In this document: one piece after another, positions 11,440-23,250 of the stretch
Position numbering within the stretch: position 1 is the first letter of the stretch
Layout: the number at the start of each line of letters is the position of its first letter
DNA from: Dromaius novaehollandiae
Lineage: Eukaryota > Chordata > Aves > Casuariiformes > Dromaiidae
Length of the DNA stretch: 64,000 nt
NCBI RefSeq assembly: GCF_036370855.1
Contig: NW_026991398.1
Span: forward strand, 1,550,001-1,614,000
Direction of reading: 5' to 3'
Notes under the pieces: generated by a model
What the model was told of the DNA's origin: nothing
The model's input: only the letters and a program-made list of their open reading frames with translations
The model's database searches: none
Position numbers and translations under genes: made by a program

Positions 11440-11905
11440 TGTTGTTTCAGATGAGTCTCTCTGGGTATCTCATGCCAGTTTAGAAGCCTCTGGGATGCAG
11501 TGGGATTCAGATCCCTCCTGTGAACCCCACAAACACACAGGAGGTGAGATTCCCCTTACCAAGCCAAAGTGAGCACAACAGAGGTGTCTGCATGGGAGCT
11601 CCTTGTCTATGCTCCCATTGGAATCACTGGAGATGGAGGGTGGGAGTCAGCTGGACACACACAAACACCTGGGGACAGCTGAAGAGGCAGAGGTGGTCCC
11701 AGGCATGTGCCAGTGTCTGCTTGCTCTGATGGAGCAACTATGAGACCCACATCCTTCTGGAGCATTAGGTGGGGGCCAGATGAGGAATCTTCTTGGTCGT
11801 CTCAAATGACCCTGGATGCCTACTACAACCACAGCTCATCTCACTAGGGAGCTGAGACATCTGAAGATCCCAACGTTAAAAACAGCTATTGTGGTTCAGT
11901 GCAGA
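11440..11905 (+). repeat. Dispersed repeat, uninterrupted copy
   Basis: The part from about 11,740 to 11,900 is the reverse complement of 58,331-58,476, for example 'tcttggtcgtctcaaatga' here and its complement there. The match on this copy continues past the point where the other is cut off by a retroviral LTR, so this copy shows the uninterrupted form. The family is not identified; it has no obvious coding capacity. Confidence 0.6.
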
Positions 11906-12289
11906 CACTTCATTTAATGACACAGAAATAGGCCTGTGGGGCCATTTCAGATGCCTGGGATGTCCAGGACAACCATGTGTCCCTAGCAGATACAGCATGG
12001 GACCTGCAGGAAAAGCATGCCCCTTCAGAGTGGTTGCCGGGCCAGTGTCCCAGGGCATCTCAGGTTTCCTGCCTGTGCCCAAACAAATGAATCCCAGCAC
12101 TGTCTTTAGGCAAAATCTGCACTGTCTGCATCCAAGTGCACTTCATGAATGGGAGAGGCACATCACACCGAGGTCTCTGCTCTAGTCGCTACACTCTCCA
12201 GTCCTTCTAGCTCTCCTCCCCTTGAATGTCCTCTCACCCCCCAATAGGATAAGAACAGGGACTGGGCTAATGGTGTCCTCAGGGTGGCT

Positions 12290-12600
12290 GGATCACAAGC
12301 TGCCCAGGCCCAGGGCCTTCTTCAGTTGCACTTTGTCCTTGCTGGAGATTGGTTCAAGTCTGCCACAGGCCCCAAGGTGCTGCAGAGGCAGCTCAGGCAG
12401 CCAACCCCTCTCCTGCCATTCCTGCACAGCCCAGCTCTGTTTCTCCCTGGCCTTGGGCCCTGCAGGGTTTGCTTTCTTCGTGGCAACCTCCTTTCACCAT
12501 TACACTGCCACCTGCTATCCATGCCAGCATGTCACCACTTCCAATCAAAGCCTTTGCATACATGAGGTCCTTGGTAACATGTTTTCCTCTGACAAACCTT
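12290..12600 (+). pseudogene. Olfactory receptor relic of a different subfamily
   Basis: One frame reads AFFSCTLSLLEIG at about 12,315-12,355, which is the TM2 signature of OR6-like receptors (MYFFLCTLSLLEIG). It is followed by CTAQLCFSLALG, the TM3 entry, and after a decayed stretch in place of the MAYDRY motif by NQSLCIHEVLGN, typical of the TM4 entry. TM1 and TM5-TM7 are not found and the PMYFF and DRY motifs are destroyed, so this is a fragment of a dead receptor. It is not a copy of the OR14 genes in the same block. A CR1 fragment begins soon after its 3' end. Confidence 0.6.
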
Positions 12601-12659
12601 TGGTCGGCACCACAGCTGAGGTGCTGAAGCCAACACATATGCAAACACATGCAGCCTGG

Positions 12660-13545
12660 AGGGCAGACAGGAGCAACTGGAGATGCACAAGCTGTCGCAG
12701 GAGTGCCACATGGTTGGAATACCAGAGATGTGGTGGGATCACTCCCATGATGGAGTCCTTCAATGGCAGGGTGCAAGTTCTTCACGAGAGACCACCAGGG
12801 AACATCAGGAGGGGCATGCCCTATGTGTGAAGGGGCATCTTGGATGTATGGAGCTCTTCCATGGGATGGACCAAGGGAGGCAGCTCTGAAGGGCAGAGGA
12901 GCTCAGGAAAGCCAGCAGGTCATTAAGGACAGCACCCGTCAAGCACAGGAATCCTCTATATGAACCGTTTGTAATATGTGACATCTCTGGACCCCAGCAT
13001 GGCTAAACAGGGAACTCCCACGGGAGCTCCAGAGTAATAAGGCAGCCTATGGAAAGGGGAAGAAGGGAGAGGCTGCAAAGGAGGAATTTGGAAACATTGT
13101 CCAGCAAAGTAGGGATGGTGTTAAGGAAGCCAAAGCTCCTCTGGGATAGAGACGCTTGCAGGGGATGTGAAGGACAGGAAGAAAAGCTGCTACTGCTTCA
13201 GTGACAGTAAAAGAAACAACAAGGAGATGTGGGCTCACTGCTGAAAGGGGAAGGGATTGTTGTAAAGTGGATGTAGACAAGTCTGGGCAAGTCAAGTCCT
13301 TCTGGCTTCAGCCTTCCCCAACAAGGTCTCCTGAGCTGTTGTGCCTAGAGTCAGGAGTCCTGAGGAGAAAAACAACCCGCAGTGCCAAAGTCTCTAGAAC
13401 TCAACCCATAGAAGTCTATGGGACTGGATGGCTGGCATCCATGGACATGGACAGAGCTGGCTGCAGTGACAGCAAGGCTGCTCTCTGTCATCTTGGAAAG
13501 GTTGTGGAGATCAGGGGAGGTCCCAGTTGAACTCCCTGAGTAGTC
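12660..13545 (+). mobile_element. CR1 LINE fragment (ORF2, decayed)
   Basis: The translation shows the CR1 endonuclease region: IPEMWWDHSHD (canonical ITETWWDDSHD) and GHALCVKGHLGCMEL (canonical VALYVKE.LDCMEL). Later come blocks like 'KKGEAAKEEFGNIVQQ' and 'AKAPL' that correspond to the CR1 linker. Near 13,490-13,540 there is SVILERLWRSGEVPVE, matching the reverse transcriptase block with SWRSGEVP. Several frames are needed, so the element is old and truncated. CR1 is the dominant avian LINE, which supports the bird assignment. Confidence 0.8.
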
Positions 13546-14405
13546 TAAGGTCTAAGGACGTTTACCAGCAGAGAGCAGCTGCTAGCAAGTGTCCTGCCAT
13601 GTCTGGATAGAAAAGATGTGTTTTTCTGCCCTCCTTTGTTTTTTATTCAGAGAAGTATTTGCATCCGCTGTTAACCTCTTTACCATGTGGACCAAGAGGT
13701 TTGCAGAGGTAGAAAGTGCTGCTGAACAGCTACTGTTGTCCACTGTAAATACAAAGGCTTTTTTAGCCAACCCCACCCTCTCCCCCCGCAACATGTTGAC
13801 CACTGCTCCTGCAAGAGATGAGAAGACAGTGCCAGATCTGCAGAATCGGCTTTGAAAATAGCTCAAGCACATCATCCAAAGGAGGAACTGCAAAAGCGAC
13901 TCATGGTGCAGCAGTTTCACAGTCTGTCTACACCAGTAAATTCTAATTCTCTAAGACTATAATTCTCACCTCAGCCTCTGCACTGGTGGAAGACCCCTTG
14001 GATGATGACCTCTTCATCTAGGTGGGAAAAGGCCTGTTTTCTTTTTCTAACTGCAGGTCATTTGTAAAATCTCAGTAGTAGTTAGTCACAGGAGCAGTCA
14101 CATCTTCCATCCTCCTCTCCTTCCATCACAGCTCCTACTGCATCTTGTTGAGGCAGACTGCAACAGGGCCTGCTAGAGAGTTTTGACTGGGGCCTAAAAT
14201 CTGTAACGCCTTGCAAGGAGTCTACCATGCAAACACAAATGCAGAGAGCCAAAAAGATATGCACGAAATGCTCTTTATATACAGACACATATTGCTGCAG
14301 GAGGAACACACACAAGCTTTTTATTCAGCCATATGCCACACGGTTACAATTGTCTCGAGCATGTCAAGGGAGGAGAATTTAGACGGTTGATTCCCATCCT
14401 GACTT
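13546..14405. other. Stretch downstream of CPA2, nothing identified
   Basis: No exon or repeat was recognised. An 88-codon open frame at 13,589-13,855 has no recognisable motif. The 3' UTR of the CPA2 locus would lie in the upper part of this stretch. Confidence 0.35.
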
Positions 14406-15479
14406 TTAGTATGGATTGTCTCGCACATGCTCCATGATCGTCTTCAGACCCAGCCAGGTCTCCTCTGCAGTTGGGATGATTTGGCTGGCTGGCAGAAGGA
14501 AACCGTAATTACCTGTGTCTCGCAGCTCAAGGGCAAAAGAGTATTTGATGCCGTAATCGTAGCTCCAGTCAATGCTGCCTCCACTGGTTTGGTCCGAAAG
14601 AGAAAGGGAGAAAGAGCCACAAGGGATGAACGGAGGGTCGATCTGGGAATGGAGGGTTGGTCTGGGTTATGCTTCCATGCAGCACTCTCAGCAACCATAG
14701 CCAATTTGTGCTGATATGCTTGGAATTTCTCACAATCAGGCCATACCCAAGTATGTGAAAGCATTCTTGGTTCGAGGCATATGGCATTGAGATGATGCTA
14801 TCCTCAAGAGAGCTTTACCGTGGTAATATTTGTGAGGGACAAGTATTAGGCTTTCACGTGAACACTCAGCTGGCAACATCTGACTGGTGGTGTCACTCTG
14901 CTGAAGCAACACTACTTCCAAGAAGGACCAGGTGGGTCAGAGAACTTGGGGGGAGACCAGAGCGTGGCATGTTTCCCCGGGATAGCCCATAAAGCTCAGA
15001 ATGGCGAAATACTCACAGATAGTAGAGCAAATGCTCCCCACTTTATAGGTGGTGCCATACAGGGAATGGATGGAACTGGCAGCAGCTTTCCCCAAGGTAT
15101 CCTGGGGAGGAGAGGATGAAGGAAGAGTCAGAAAGTAGCCATGCTTAGTGACACTAAATATTCAGATTTTATCATCCTGAACCCTATTTAGGGAAGTCTC
15201 CAAACTGGTTTGCAACCTACTTTCACTCCGCCCAAAACCAGCTGTGCCAAATGAATGAATTTCTTCATTACTGGATACTAGTGACAGCAATCACACCTTC
15301 CACAATATTTTGAGGAGGTGATATTACAGGCAAATTAACATAAAAGCTTCCATATCAAATCACCTGGTGTTTTATCTCACTCACTGTCTTCTCACTAGAA
15401 GGTTCAGAAGATGCAAGAAAAGCCCAAGGCAGTCAGAGATCTTCCAATACTTAGTGGTCAGCTTTGTGCTCACTTCAGC

Positions 15480-15812
15480 TCTGTAATGTGTGGTTGTAGG
15501 AAAAACACAGCCAGACTCTTCTTGGAGGTGTACGGCAAAAGGACAAGGGGCAACAAACAAAATGCCCCACAGGAAATTCCACAGAGATATTAGGAAAAAG
15601 AAAATGCCCATGAGCATGGAAAACTTCAGAATGGGCCCAAAGAAACTGTGGAATCTATGTCTCCAGCAACATTCAAAACTCAGACAGACAAGGCTCTAAG
15701 CAGCCTCATCTAACTTTGAAGCTGCCACTGACTTCAAAGCTGGCTTGCTTTGAGCAGAGAGTTGGACCAGAAGCCTCCAGGCCTAAATCGTCCTATGATG
15801 GTATGATTCATA
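15480..15812 (+). mobile_element. CR1 LINE 3' end
   Basis: This lies in a CPA2 intron, opposite to the gene's strand. It contains 'cagactcttcttggaggtg', 'aggacaaggggcaacaaac', 'ctctaagcagcctcatct' and 'gagttggaccagaagcctc', the familiar order of the CR1 3' region. It ends with a short ATGAT-rich tail typical of CR1 termini. Confidence 0.8.
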
Positions 15813-18135
15813 TCCCCTCAAAGATATCAATACTGACATTTCAGCTAAAGAAGGAAATGTGGAGCAGCCTCAGAGTGAGTGAACAGGGCTGACAATGGGT
15901 GGCAATGGCATGTGTTTGTATATGACCCAGACTTCTCTTTTAAAGGCATTGCATTGCAACAGCTCCCATTCGCTCCCATGGATGGTTACCGTTATGATAG
16001 GATGGCTGAATTCAGTCCATTTATCCTGCTATCTCACTATAATACTCAAGTATGGAAAGCCAGCTGGAAGGACAGAGGAAGACAGAGTTGAGTCAATGTG
16101 TCTCACCAGCTCCTCATAGTCTGCTGGTTCAGTGCATTTATAGCCATAGGGATACATCAAGAGCTGAGAGTAACTGTGGAGGGTGAGGAAGGCCAGGATC
16201 TTTCCATGATTCTTAATAAAATCTACAATAGATTTTACTTCCACCTCCGAGTTGGCACTGGGCCCATGGTAAGAGTCAGAGCAGGGATTACTGCTGGCTC
16301 CAGGACCTGTTGGTACAAAAGGAGAGCAAAGTAAGAACTAGTGTTCAGGGAAGGACAAAGCAGACCAACACAAAGTTGTGTGATTCCTAACAACAGGTCT
16401 TCAGCAAAGCCTGGAGTATGAATGCTGAAGAGACTTATTGCTAGAAGGTATAGGTTACTTCTCTCATCTTCAGCTCTTTGGCAACTAGTCAGTAAGAAAT
16501 CATCTTTACAAAAGGCAGCTACTATTATATTTGACCATTTGCTTTCTGAATCCCTTATGTTAAGGAAATTGCTGTTCCCATGTAACAGGATCCAGAAGTG
16601 TGAAAGGGAACCTTCTTCTTAGTGACAGCCAGAATCCAGAAACTTTGTTCCTACCTCCAAAACCTGCATCCCAGTTCCTGTTTGGATCAATTCCAACACA
16701 CAGACTGCCTTGAATCTTGGAGCGTGTCTTCCACCACATGCGATTCTAAAACAAAGCAACACTGGCTTTGCAAAGGAACAAAGCTCAGGGCTTGCATTAC
16801 ACCTACCACCACTGGTTACTGTTCACTAGGAAGGAAAAGGAGCAAGCCTAGGACCAATTCTGATGGGCTAACTGCCAAGATGCACCAGTGGAAACAATCA
16901 ACGGGCTGGTGAACTTACAGTGAAGAAAGATGGATTAGACAAGCAACCAGTGTCTTTGGCTGCCTGACTCTTTTGCATTTCCTTGTTACAACATTAACAA
17001 ATGGACTTTTGCAACCGACTTCCCTCACATTTATTGTTGGCTTGGAAGAGCATGACAGCTTTCTAAATCAGCTTAGAGGCACTGTGCTTACTCACTTTGG
17101 TATGAGTGAATTCATATCCATCAGGGTTTGTGACTGCCAGCAGGAAAACGTCCATTTTTTCCAGCAGAGAGGTGATGGATGCATCACTGCCATAGTCGGA
17201 AGCAATCTAAGCAGAGATAAAGGATGGCACACCATGATGATCAGCGTATTTCCTTCCCTCACGTTTACACTCCTTGTTAAACCTGGGGCTTGGAGAGAGC
17301 AACGAATCTGTTCTACTATTTTATGCAGAAGGCAGGAATTTAATGGAAGAGGGCAACAAAATTTTCTCCTGCAAGTCCCTGAGAACGCACCAAAACTAGC
17401 ACTAGGATTGAGATGAATTGGCCCAGTTGGAGAATCTATAATTATGCTGCACTTCTCTGGTGGCTTACTCATTTTCAGTGGAATTTAAATGATCATCTGA
17501 ATAGAGCTGGGATTTTTTAGAACTTTTGTGAAAGGTAACCACACAGCGCTCCTCTGCATCTGCAGACTGAAGTAGCAAACTAACAATAATTTTCTCAAAC
17601 TAATCTTAATTTTTTGAAAGCCCTCAGTCACTCATAAAGCTATCAGCCCTGGAGTCCTCAACAATTCCACCTGGACTATTACATTTTGCCTACCTAAACT
17701 CTTCCCTGCTGTTGTAATATTTCAGTTCTGTGTCTAAATAGTTGCCATATTCTGCCTGGAGTCAGCTGCATTTTAAGACAGGTGAAGCAGAGGCAGCAGA
17801 CCTGGTTAAGTACATACAGGTGCAGTAGATATACTTTGAAATAGTCAATGGCATTCCCAAGACAAAAGAAAATCAATCCCTGCTGAAGTGACCTTTTTAG
17901 CTATCCATATTGCGCTTGCTTGGGTAACCCACTCTCGGGAATGGATACCAGCGTCAATCCAGATTGCAGAACGGTTGGTTCCTCCAGTGCTGAACTGTAA
18001 AATAAAACAGAAACTGTAAAACAGAAACTTGTAAAACTCTTACTGACACTTCTTACTCAAACATCCCATATAGACTGGGATGCTTGGGACTCAATTGTAC
18101 CATATCTATAATATAATACAATCTATAATAATTGT

Positions 18136-18236
18136 ATAGCAGTATATGTGTGTATATATATATTCATACATATATATCTATGTATGTATACACACATATA
18201 TATTTACACACAGACATACACTCTTTAATATGTTAT
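18136..18236. repeat. AT/GT-rich microsatellite
   Basis: Alternating TA, TG and CA dinucleotides with interruptions lie in the intron just upstream of the CPA2 exon at 17893-17994, close to the exon at 18254-18355. Confidence 0.85.
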
Positions 18237-20469
18237 ATACACAGGAACCATACCTTGAGCACATACAAAGGCTGCTTTTCATAGGATTCCCCAATCTTTA
18301 GCTTACTGACAATGCTGCTATGCTCATATGCAAGATTATCCAGTTCTTCATAAATCTAAAATTAAAAGTCAGGATGACACTTATATTCCATCTGTGTATC
18401 ATGCTGCCCAGAACAATTGTAGGATCTGATGAATTCTGTAGGATCTGGTGAAACCCACTTTGTCCCCCTCTGCCTGTATTTGTACGGCCTCTCCAAAGCC
18501 CCAGCTCACCCTATGTTAGTGTGGTCAGCGCTATTTCCCAGCTTCTCAGATGCAGGGAGAAATACTGCCATATCTTCAAGATCCACTTATTCCAAGAACA
18601 AGTTCAAAATACACTTAAAGAACTTCCTGATAGTAAAAATACCTTATCCTCTGCTCTGCTTGATGGCTGCAGCTTTCCTGTATTTCTCTATTTCAAGATT
18701 TATTTATTTCTCACTCTCCTCTGAAGTATCTCTGAGGGGTCAGAAGGAAGTATTTTGATAGAGCTCTGTACAAAATTTTAAGAAAAAGTGTGATCAACAT
18801 TGGCCTGTTGCAACACTCTGTGATGGAGAGTGTTGTCCCACTATGCTGACCTCAAAAAAAATCCATTTAAAAACAAAACCCTGTACCAGAAGAAGCCAGA
18901 AAGGAATTTTAGGTTCTAGTATAGGATTTGATTGAAAAGATAGTGAAAAAAAGCCAGAAATAAGAATCACCTTCCCCAAAAGTTGGATTCAAGTTACTTA
19001 CCGAAGCTAAAGAATGGTAACTTCCATAGTTGAAAGTGCTGCTGCTGTGCTCCTGTTGTTGACTGTTGGCCATATCCTGCTTTTCTTCATCTAGTATGAC
19101 CTAGAACAAGCCATTCAAATGTGGAGGAAAGCCTGCTTGCTTGGCAGACTTCTCACCCAATGTTCACCTCAAACAACGAGATGGTGCCGCTGTGTACTGG
19201 CTCTGGACACAGTCCCAAGCTTCACACAGCTACGGAGCAAACCGATGTTTCTGCTGGACTTAGCTGTAGCGAAGAAGGCAAGATCACTGGTATTTAAATG
19301 GTCAGTATTAAATTTTAAACACTTCTTAAGATGAACAAGATCAGTGTTGGAAAGCTTGAAAAAGGGCAGTGTTTCTGCTAAACTAATTTTTAGATGACGG
19401 CTTGGAGGCTGTTAAACGGGACTCGGACATCCACAGGGTGAGCAGGGGTCGAGGGGTTTAACCAGAAATCCAGCTGAAAAGAAGGAAAAGGGATTTGTTT
19501 TGAGAAAGCACGCTCTGCAAACAGCTTCCCTGAAGCTCTAGAAACACTAATTTCTCCCAAGTTGTACAACTCCGGCCGCATCGTGCCACGCCATGCTTAC
19601 AGCACATCCCATTCTTCAGCTTGGCCTCACCACAATCTTGTACCAGCTGGTGTGATCAACTTGGGAAAGAAAAAAAGATCCAGAGGGAGGTTAAAGTCAG
19701 CATTTTTACTGACTTCAGAGCTTCAGTTGTATAAGCAGGAGGAGATTTTAGTCTTCTATTATGACTATTTTACTGTCCTCCTTTTTACCAGTCATAGTTT
19801 CAAAAAAAGCTCCATTATTAGGTAATGTGAAACACTGCTTTTATTTCTCCATTGGTACAACTTTTTAAATTTTGGTTTATACATTTTTCAAACCAATATT
19901 TTTAAAGAAAATTAAAATAAAAATTCTCAGTAATGGCAATAAGAACTCTAATACCTAGAATTTTATAGTGTGCTTTCCTGTTTCAATATGATATAGACTC
20001 TAACTAATAAATTCCTCCCACCACTCTTGGAGACAAATACAGAAATATCAGCACCTCCATTTTAAAAACAGGTGTTTTGATATTAAGGTTTAGAGCAGAT
20101 CAGTTCAAACATGATCGTAAACCCAGCCAAGAGGGAATTTGAATGCAGGCGCTCCTGACTGCCAGGCTGGCGCTAGAACTTACAGATCAAACACCAACTA
20201 CTGTGACAGCTATTTATTTATGGCAGCTGCCACATTATGTTGGAAACCTTCCCAACATGATGTAAAGTCCTACCCCGATGAACCCATGGTCTGAAGTGTT
20301 AACAAATGCCTCGATGGTAATAACATACCTGAAGATGTTCCAGCGTTTCCAAAAGCTGCAATTTTTCAATCTGTTCCTCATTGCTTGCCTTGATTCAGAG
20401 AACCTGGTGTCTGCAGTAAATCAATAAGCCTTCAGAAACAGTCTTGAGAAAAGACCTTGTTGAACTAGC

Positions 20470-21346
20470 TTGTTATTAGGATTATGGATTTGGAGAAAAG
20501 TCACTTGTATCGGTACAATGAGTATAGACTTCTCTAATGCAATTGACTTAGTGCTACCCAAGAGTTTGACGAACAACCTGCAGATCCAACCTGCTACATG
20601 TGCCTCAGATTAACAACTAGCTAAATGGCAGTTCCTAAGGTTTCACTGGAAACAAGACATCAAGTGGCTGAGTTTTTAATTGGTTACAAGGATCGGTCTT
20701 GCATCTATTTATTATTTTTGTCAACAACTTGCAAAAACAATTCTGGTTGAGTTTGCATATGTTTGGGGAGTATGATATAAAAAAGAGCAGACACGAAATA
20801 TAGGATTCATCTCACCTTTCTTTAGTTGTTTAGGTGAAGACTGTCGACTAACTTCCCTCTGTTACCAGAAGCTGACACCAGAGGGTGGCTTGTACCATTC
20901 CAGACAGACGGGTGGAATGAATCACCTTCTGAAAGGACCTCCCTCCACTGATTACAGAGGTAACCTCAGCGATTAACTTAGACTAGACATTGTACTTTTT
21001 AGATCTCTTAAAGACAGATATATCACATCCAAACACAAGGTGACCCAGGCTGCTTGGTAAAATGGGTGCAAGGAAACAGTACTGTGCAGAGTGGTTGATG
21101 AATCTGGGCTTGTTCAGGCTAATGAAGAGGAGGATAAGGGCAGGGTGATCTAGCTGCAGCCTACAACTACTTGAAGGGGAGTTGGAGAAATGACAGAGCC
21201 AAGCTCTTCTTGGTAGGGGCAGATGATAACAACAAGCGACAACAGCTCCCAGTTCTGCTCTGAGCAGGAGATTGGACTAAAGAGCTCCAGAGGTCCCTTC
21301 CAACCAATGCTTCTATGAAATAACAAAAGGATCTAGGAACAACAAA
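20470..21346 (+). mobile_element. Old CR1 LINE fragment with 3' end
   Basis: The part near 20,690-20,760 translates to GSVLHLFIIFVNNLQ, matching CR1 reverse transcriptase 'GSVLGPILFNIFINDL'. From about 21,100 the 3' end follows: 'cctacaactacttgaaggg', 'gagattggactaaagagct', 'ccagaggtcccttccaacc', ending 'gcttctatgaaat'. It lies in intron 1 of the CPA2 locus, antisense to that gene, and is strongly decayed. Confidence 0.75.
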
Positions 21347-23250
21347 CGTACACAATGGTCATGGGATAGGAGATCCTATTTTGAGGAACCAGCGGGGATT
21401 CAGAAGGAAACTTGGGAGCCACGCTGAATAATCAGCTGGAAGCACAGTCTGGGATCAACGCCATGGCGAAAAGCACCAGTGTGATCCTTAGCTGTATTAA
21501 GGCTAGGACTTAGCATATTTAGCTCAGTTGTGTTTATTTACTGGTGTGAACGCAATTGCTGAGAAGAGACACTTGATAACACCAGGTTCTTCTGTCTGGC
21601 CAGCTGAGGCATAAGATTCTTCTATTGGACCAAGTCAAACAAACAGAAGTACTTTACCATGGCAATAACTTTTCAGTGGATTCTCCAGCACTGTAAGCTT
21701 CCATTTCCAGCCTGGATTCTTCTTTTAAGAGATAGGGCTCAGTAACCACCACTACTAGATGTGATGCAGGAATGAGTTCAAGAGAAACCAGTCTATATTA
21801 TGCTGGAGACCAGAATAAATGATCACAATAGTATCTCCTAGTCTTAACAAGCTCTAGAGTCAATTTAGTAAACTAAATTTATATCTCTTGTTCTTAGTCC
21901 TTACATTTTAATATACAGATATTTATTCATTAGAATCTACTGTTCACTCACTATATCCCAGGAAGCGTCTATTAGTTTTTTGGGGATTTTTTATCATCTT
22001 CTATTAAGGTTCTTATGTGCTCAGTAAGGCTGTGGGGAAAGAAACCTAAAGGAGATATTTTGTGATGCAACATACAGATAAAAGTTTAGAACATAATGGT
22101 TGGAAATAATGATTCTAATTGCTTAGCAAGGCTCTGAAGCGGATTAAACATTTAAAGGGAAATAAGAATCTCCAAAAATAATGAGAAGTTAGTAATCTTT
22201 CACTTGAATAATGATCCAAGCCTGAGGTTTGTGAAATTTCAGGACTGAAAGGAACAACATTTATTGAGGCAGAAGCTGTGTACAGAGTCTGACTTTTATT
22301 GAAAGTTTAGTTCTAGGATCATGAATCTCCCTGGAGTAGTTCTGCACATAATTTTGAGTGAATTTTCAGGCAAATGTATTAAAAGCAGAAGTGGAAATAA
22401 AACTTTATGGAGAGATACCACAGAATCACTCAGGTACATAAAATCACACTCTCTGCAGAAGGAAAACAGCATAAATAGAAGTCTTAGTGGGACTCCCGAA
22501 TTTCTTTTCTGGCCAATGTTTAAAATCATGTTGAGCATGAAAGCTTCAAATGAGCTTCACTTTTTATCTTTTGGGATTACTCATAACTCAAAACATTCAA
22601 AGGTCTGTGAGAAAGAATTTAAACCCTGAATCTCAAACACCAACTCCTGGACTTGTCTGGATATGAAGCCAGGTTGTGATCTTCTGGCATTTTCTGGACA
22701 AGATCTGTTAGGCTGGATATTCAAGCTTTGCAGTGAGGTTCAGATCCAGATCTAGGCTTTGAGACTGCTCTGTAGCTCTACCAGAAGCTGAAAAAAGCCT
22801 TGGGTGAACATGAATTTAAGATGAATTTAACTTTGCAGCTAGACCCATCTCCTTGGAAAACCCAGATCAAGCTAAGGAGGAGGATTCATTCAAATCTTGA
22901 AGTATTGAAACCACTAACTTCCTAGTGGCTTAATTATATTGTATGATTTAGTGCAGTATTAAGCCTATGATATTCTTTGGTAGAACTGCTTAGCCAGATT
23001 CCCATCACCTCCAAGTGACTGGAGATGCACAAAAGAGCTAAGTTAACACATTTTGGAGACAAGCTAGTTCTGAGAAGAAAAGAATATGCCCCAAACAAAT
23101 TTTGTAAAGTGAAGGTAATGAAAAAAAGGAGTAACTGAAAAATGTGGTCTTGAAAAGAAAGGTCTTCTACAGAAGTATAACTCACCCAACAAATGTTTCC
23201 AGGCACAAGGCAGCGCCAAAGAGGGCACTGAAGACCAAAATCAGCTTCAT

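Larger units (their letters stand above)
14406..23250 (-). pseudogene. CPA2: Carboxypeptidase A2 locus, probably disabled
   Basis: CPA2 is a secreted M14 zinc metallocarboxypeptidase that removes aromatic C-terminal residues. Exons on the minus strand: 23186-23250 (signal peptide), 20329-20410, about 19390-19473, 19002-19100, 18254-18355, 17893-17994, 17096-17206, 16655-16745, 16107-16306, 15017-15101, 14406-14593. The catalytic exons are well kept: zinc ligands in IHSREW and LHSYSQ, substrate-binding NRNWD, and the catalytic glutamate in ALELRDTG, whose alanine favours CPA2 over CPA1. Lesions: in exon 2 TGA (20395-20397) replaces a codon between QVL and IKA. Exon 3 follows the propeptide (LDFWLNPSTP to NSLQAV) and then runs into TAA at 19390-19392, with the last ~18 codons and donor not found. 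The last exon lacks an AG acceptor. It lies beside SSMEM1 and TMEM209 as in human. An assembly error could explain one lesion but hardly all three. Confidence 0.85.

Noticed and set aside
13582-13920. 112-codon minus and 88-codon plus frames
   Set aside because: No known motif on either strand; treated as chance frames downstream of the CR1 fragment.
16107-16306. CPA1 or CPB instead of CPA2
   Set aside because: The exon wording [20 protein letters not shown] and the alanine in [10 protein letters not shown] follow CPA2; CPB would need an aspartate in the specificity pocket where isoleucine is seen.
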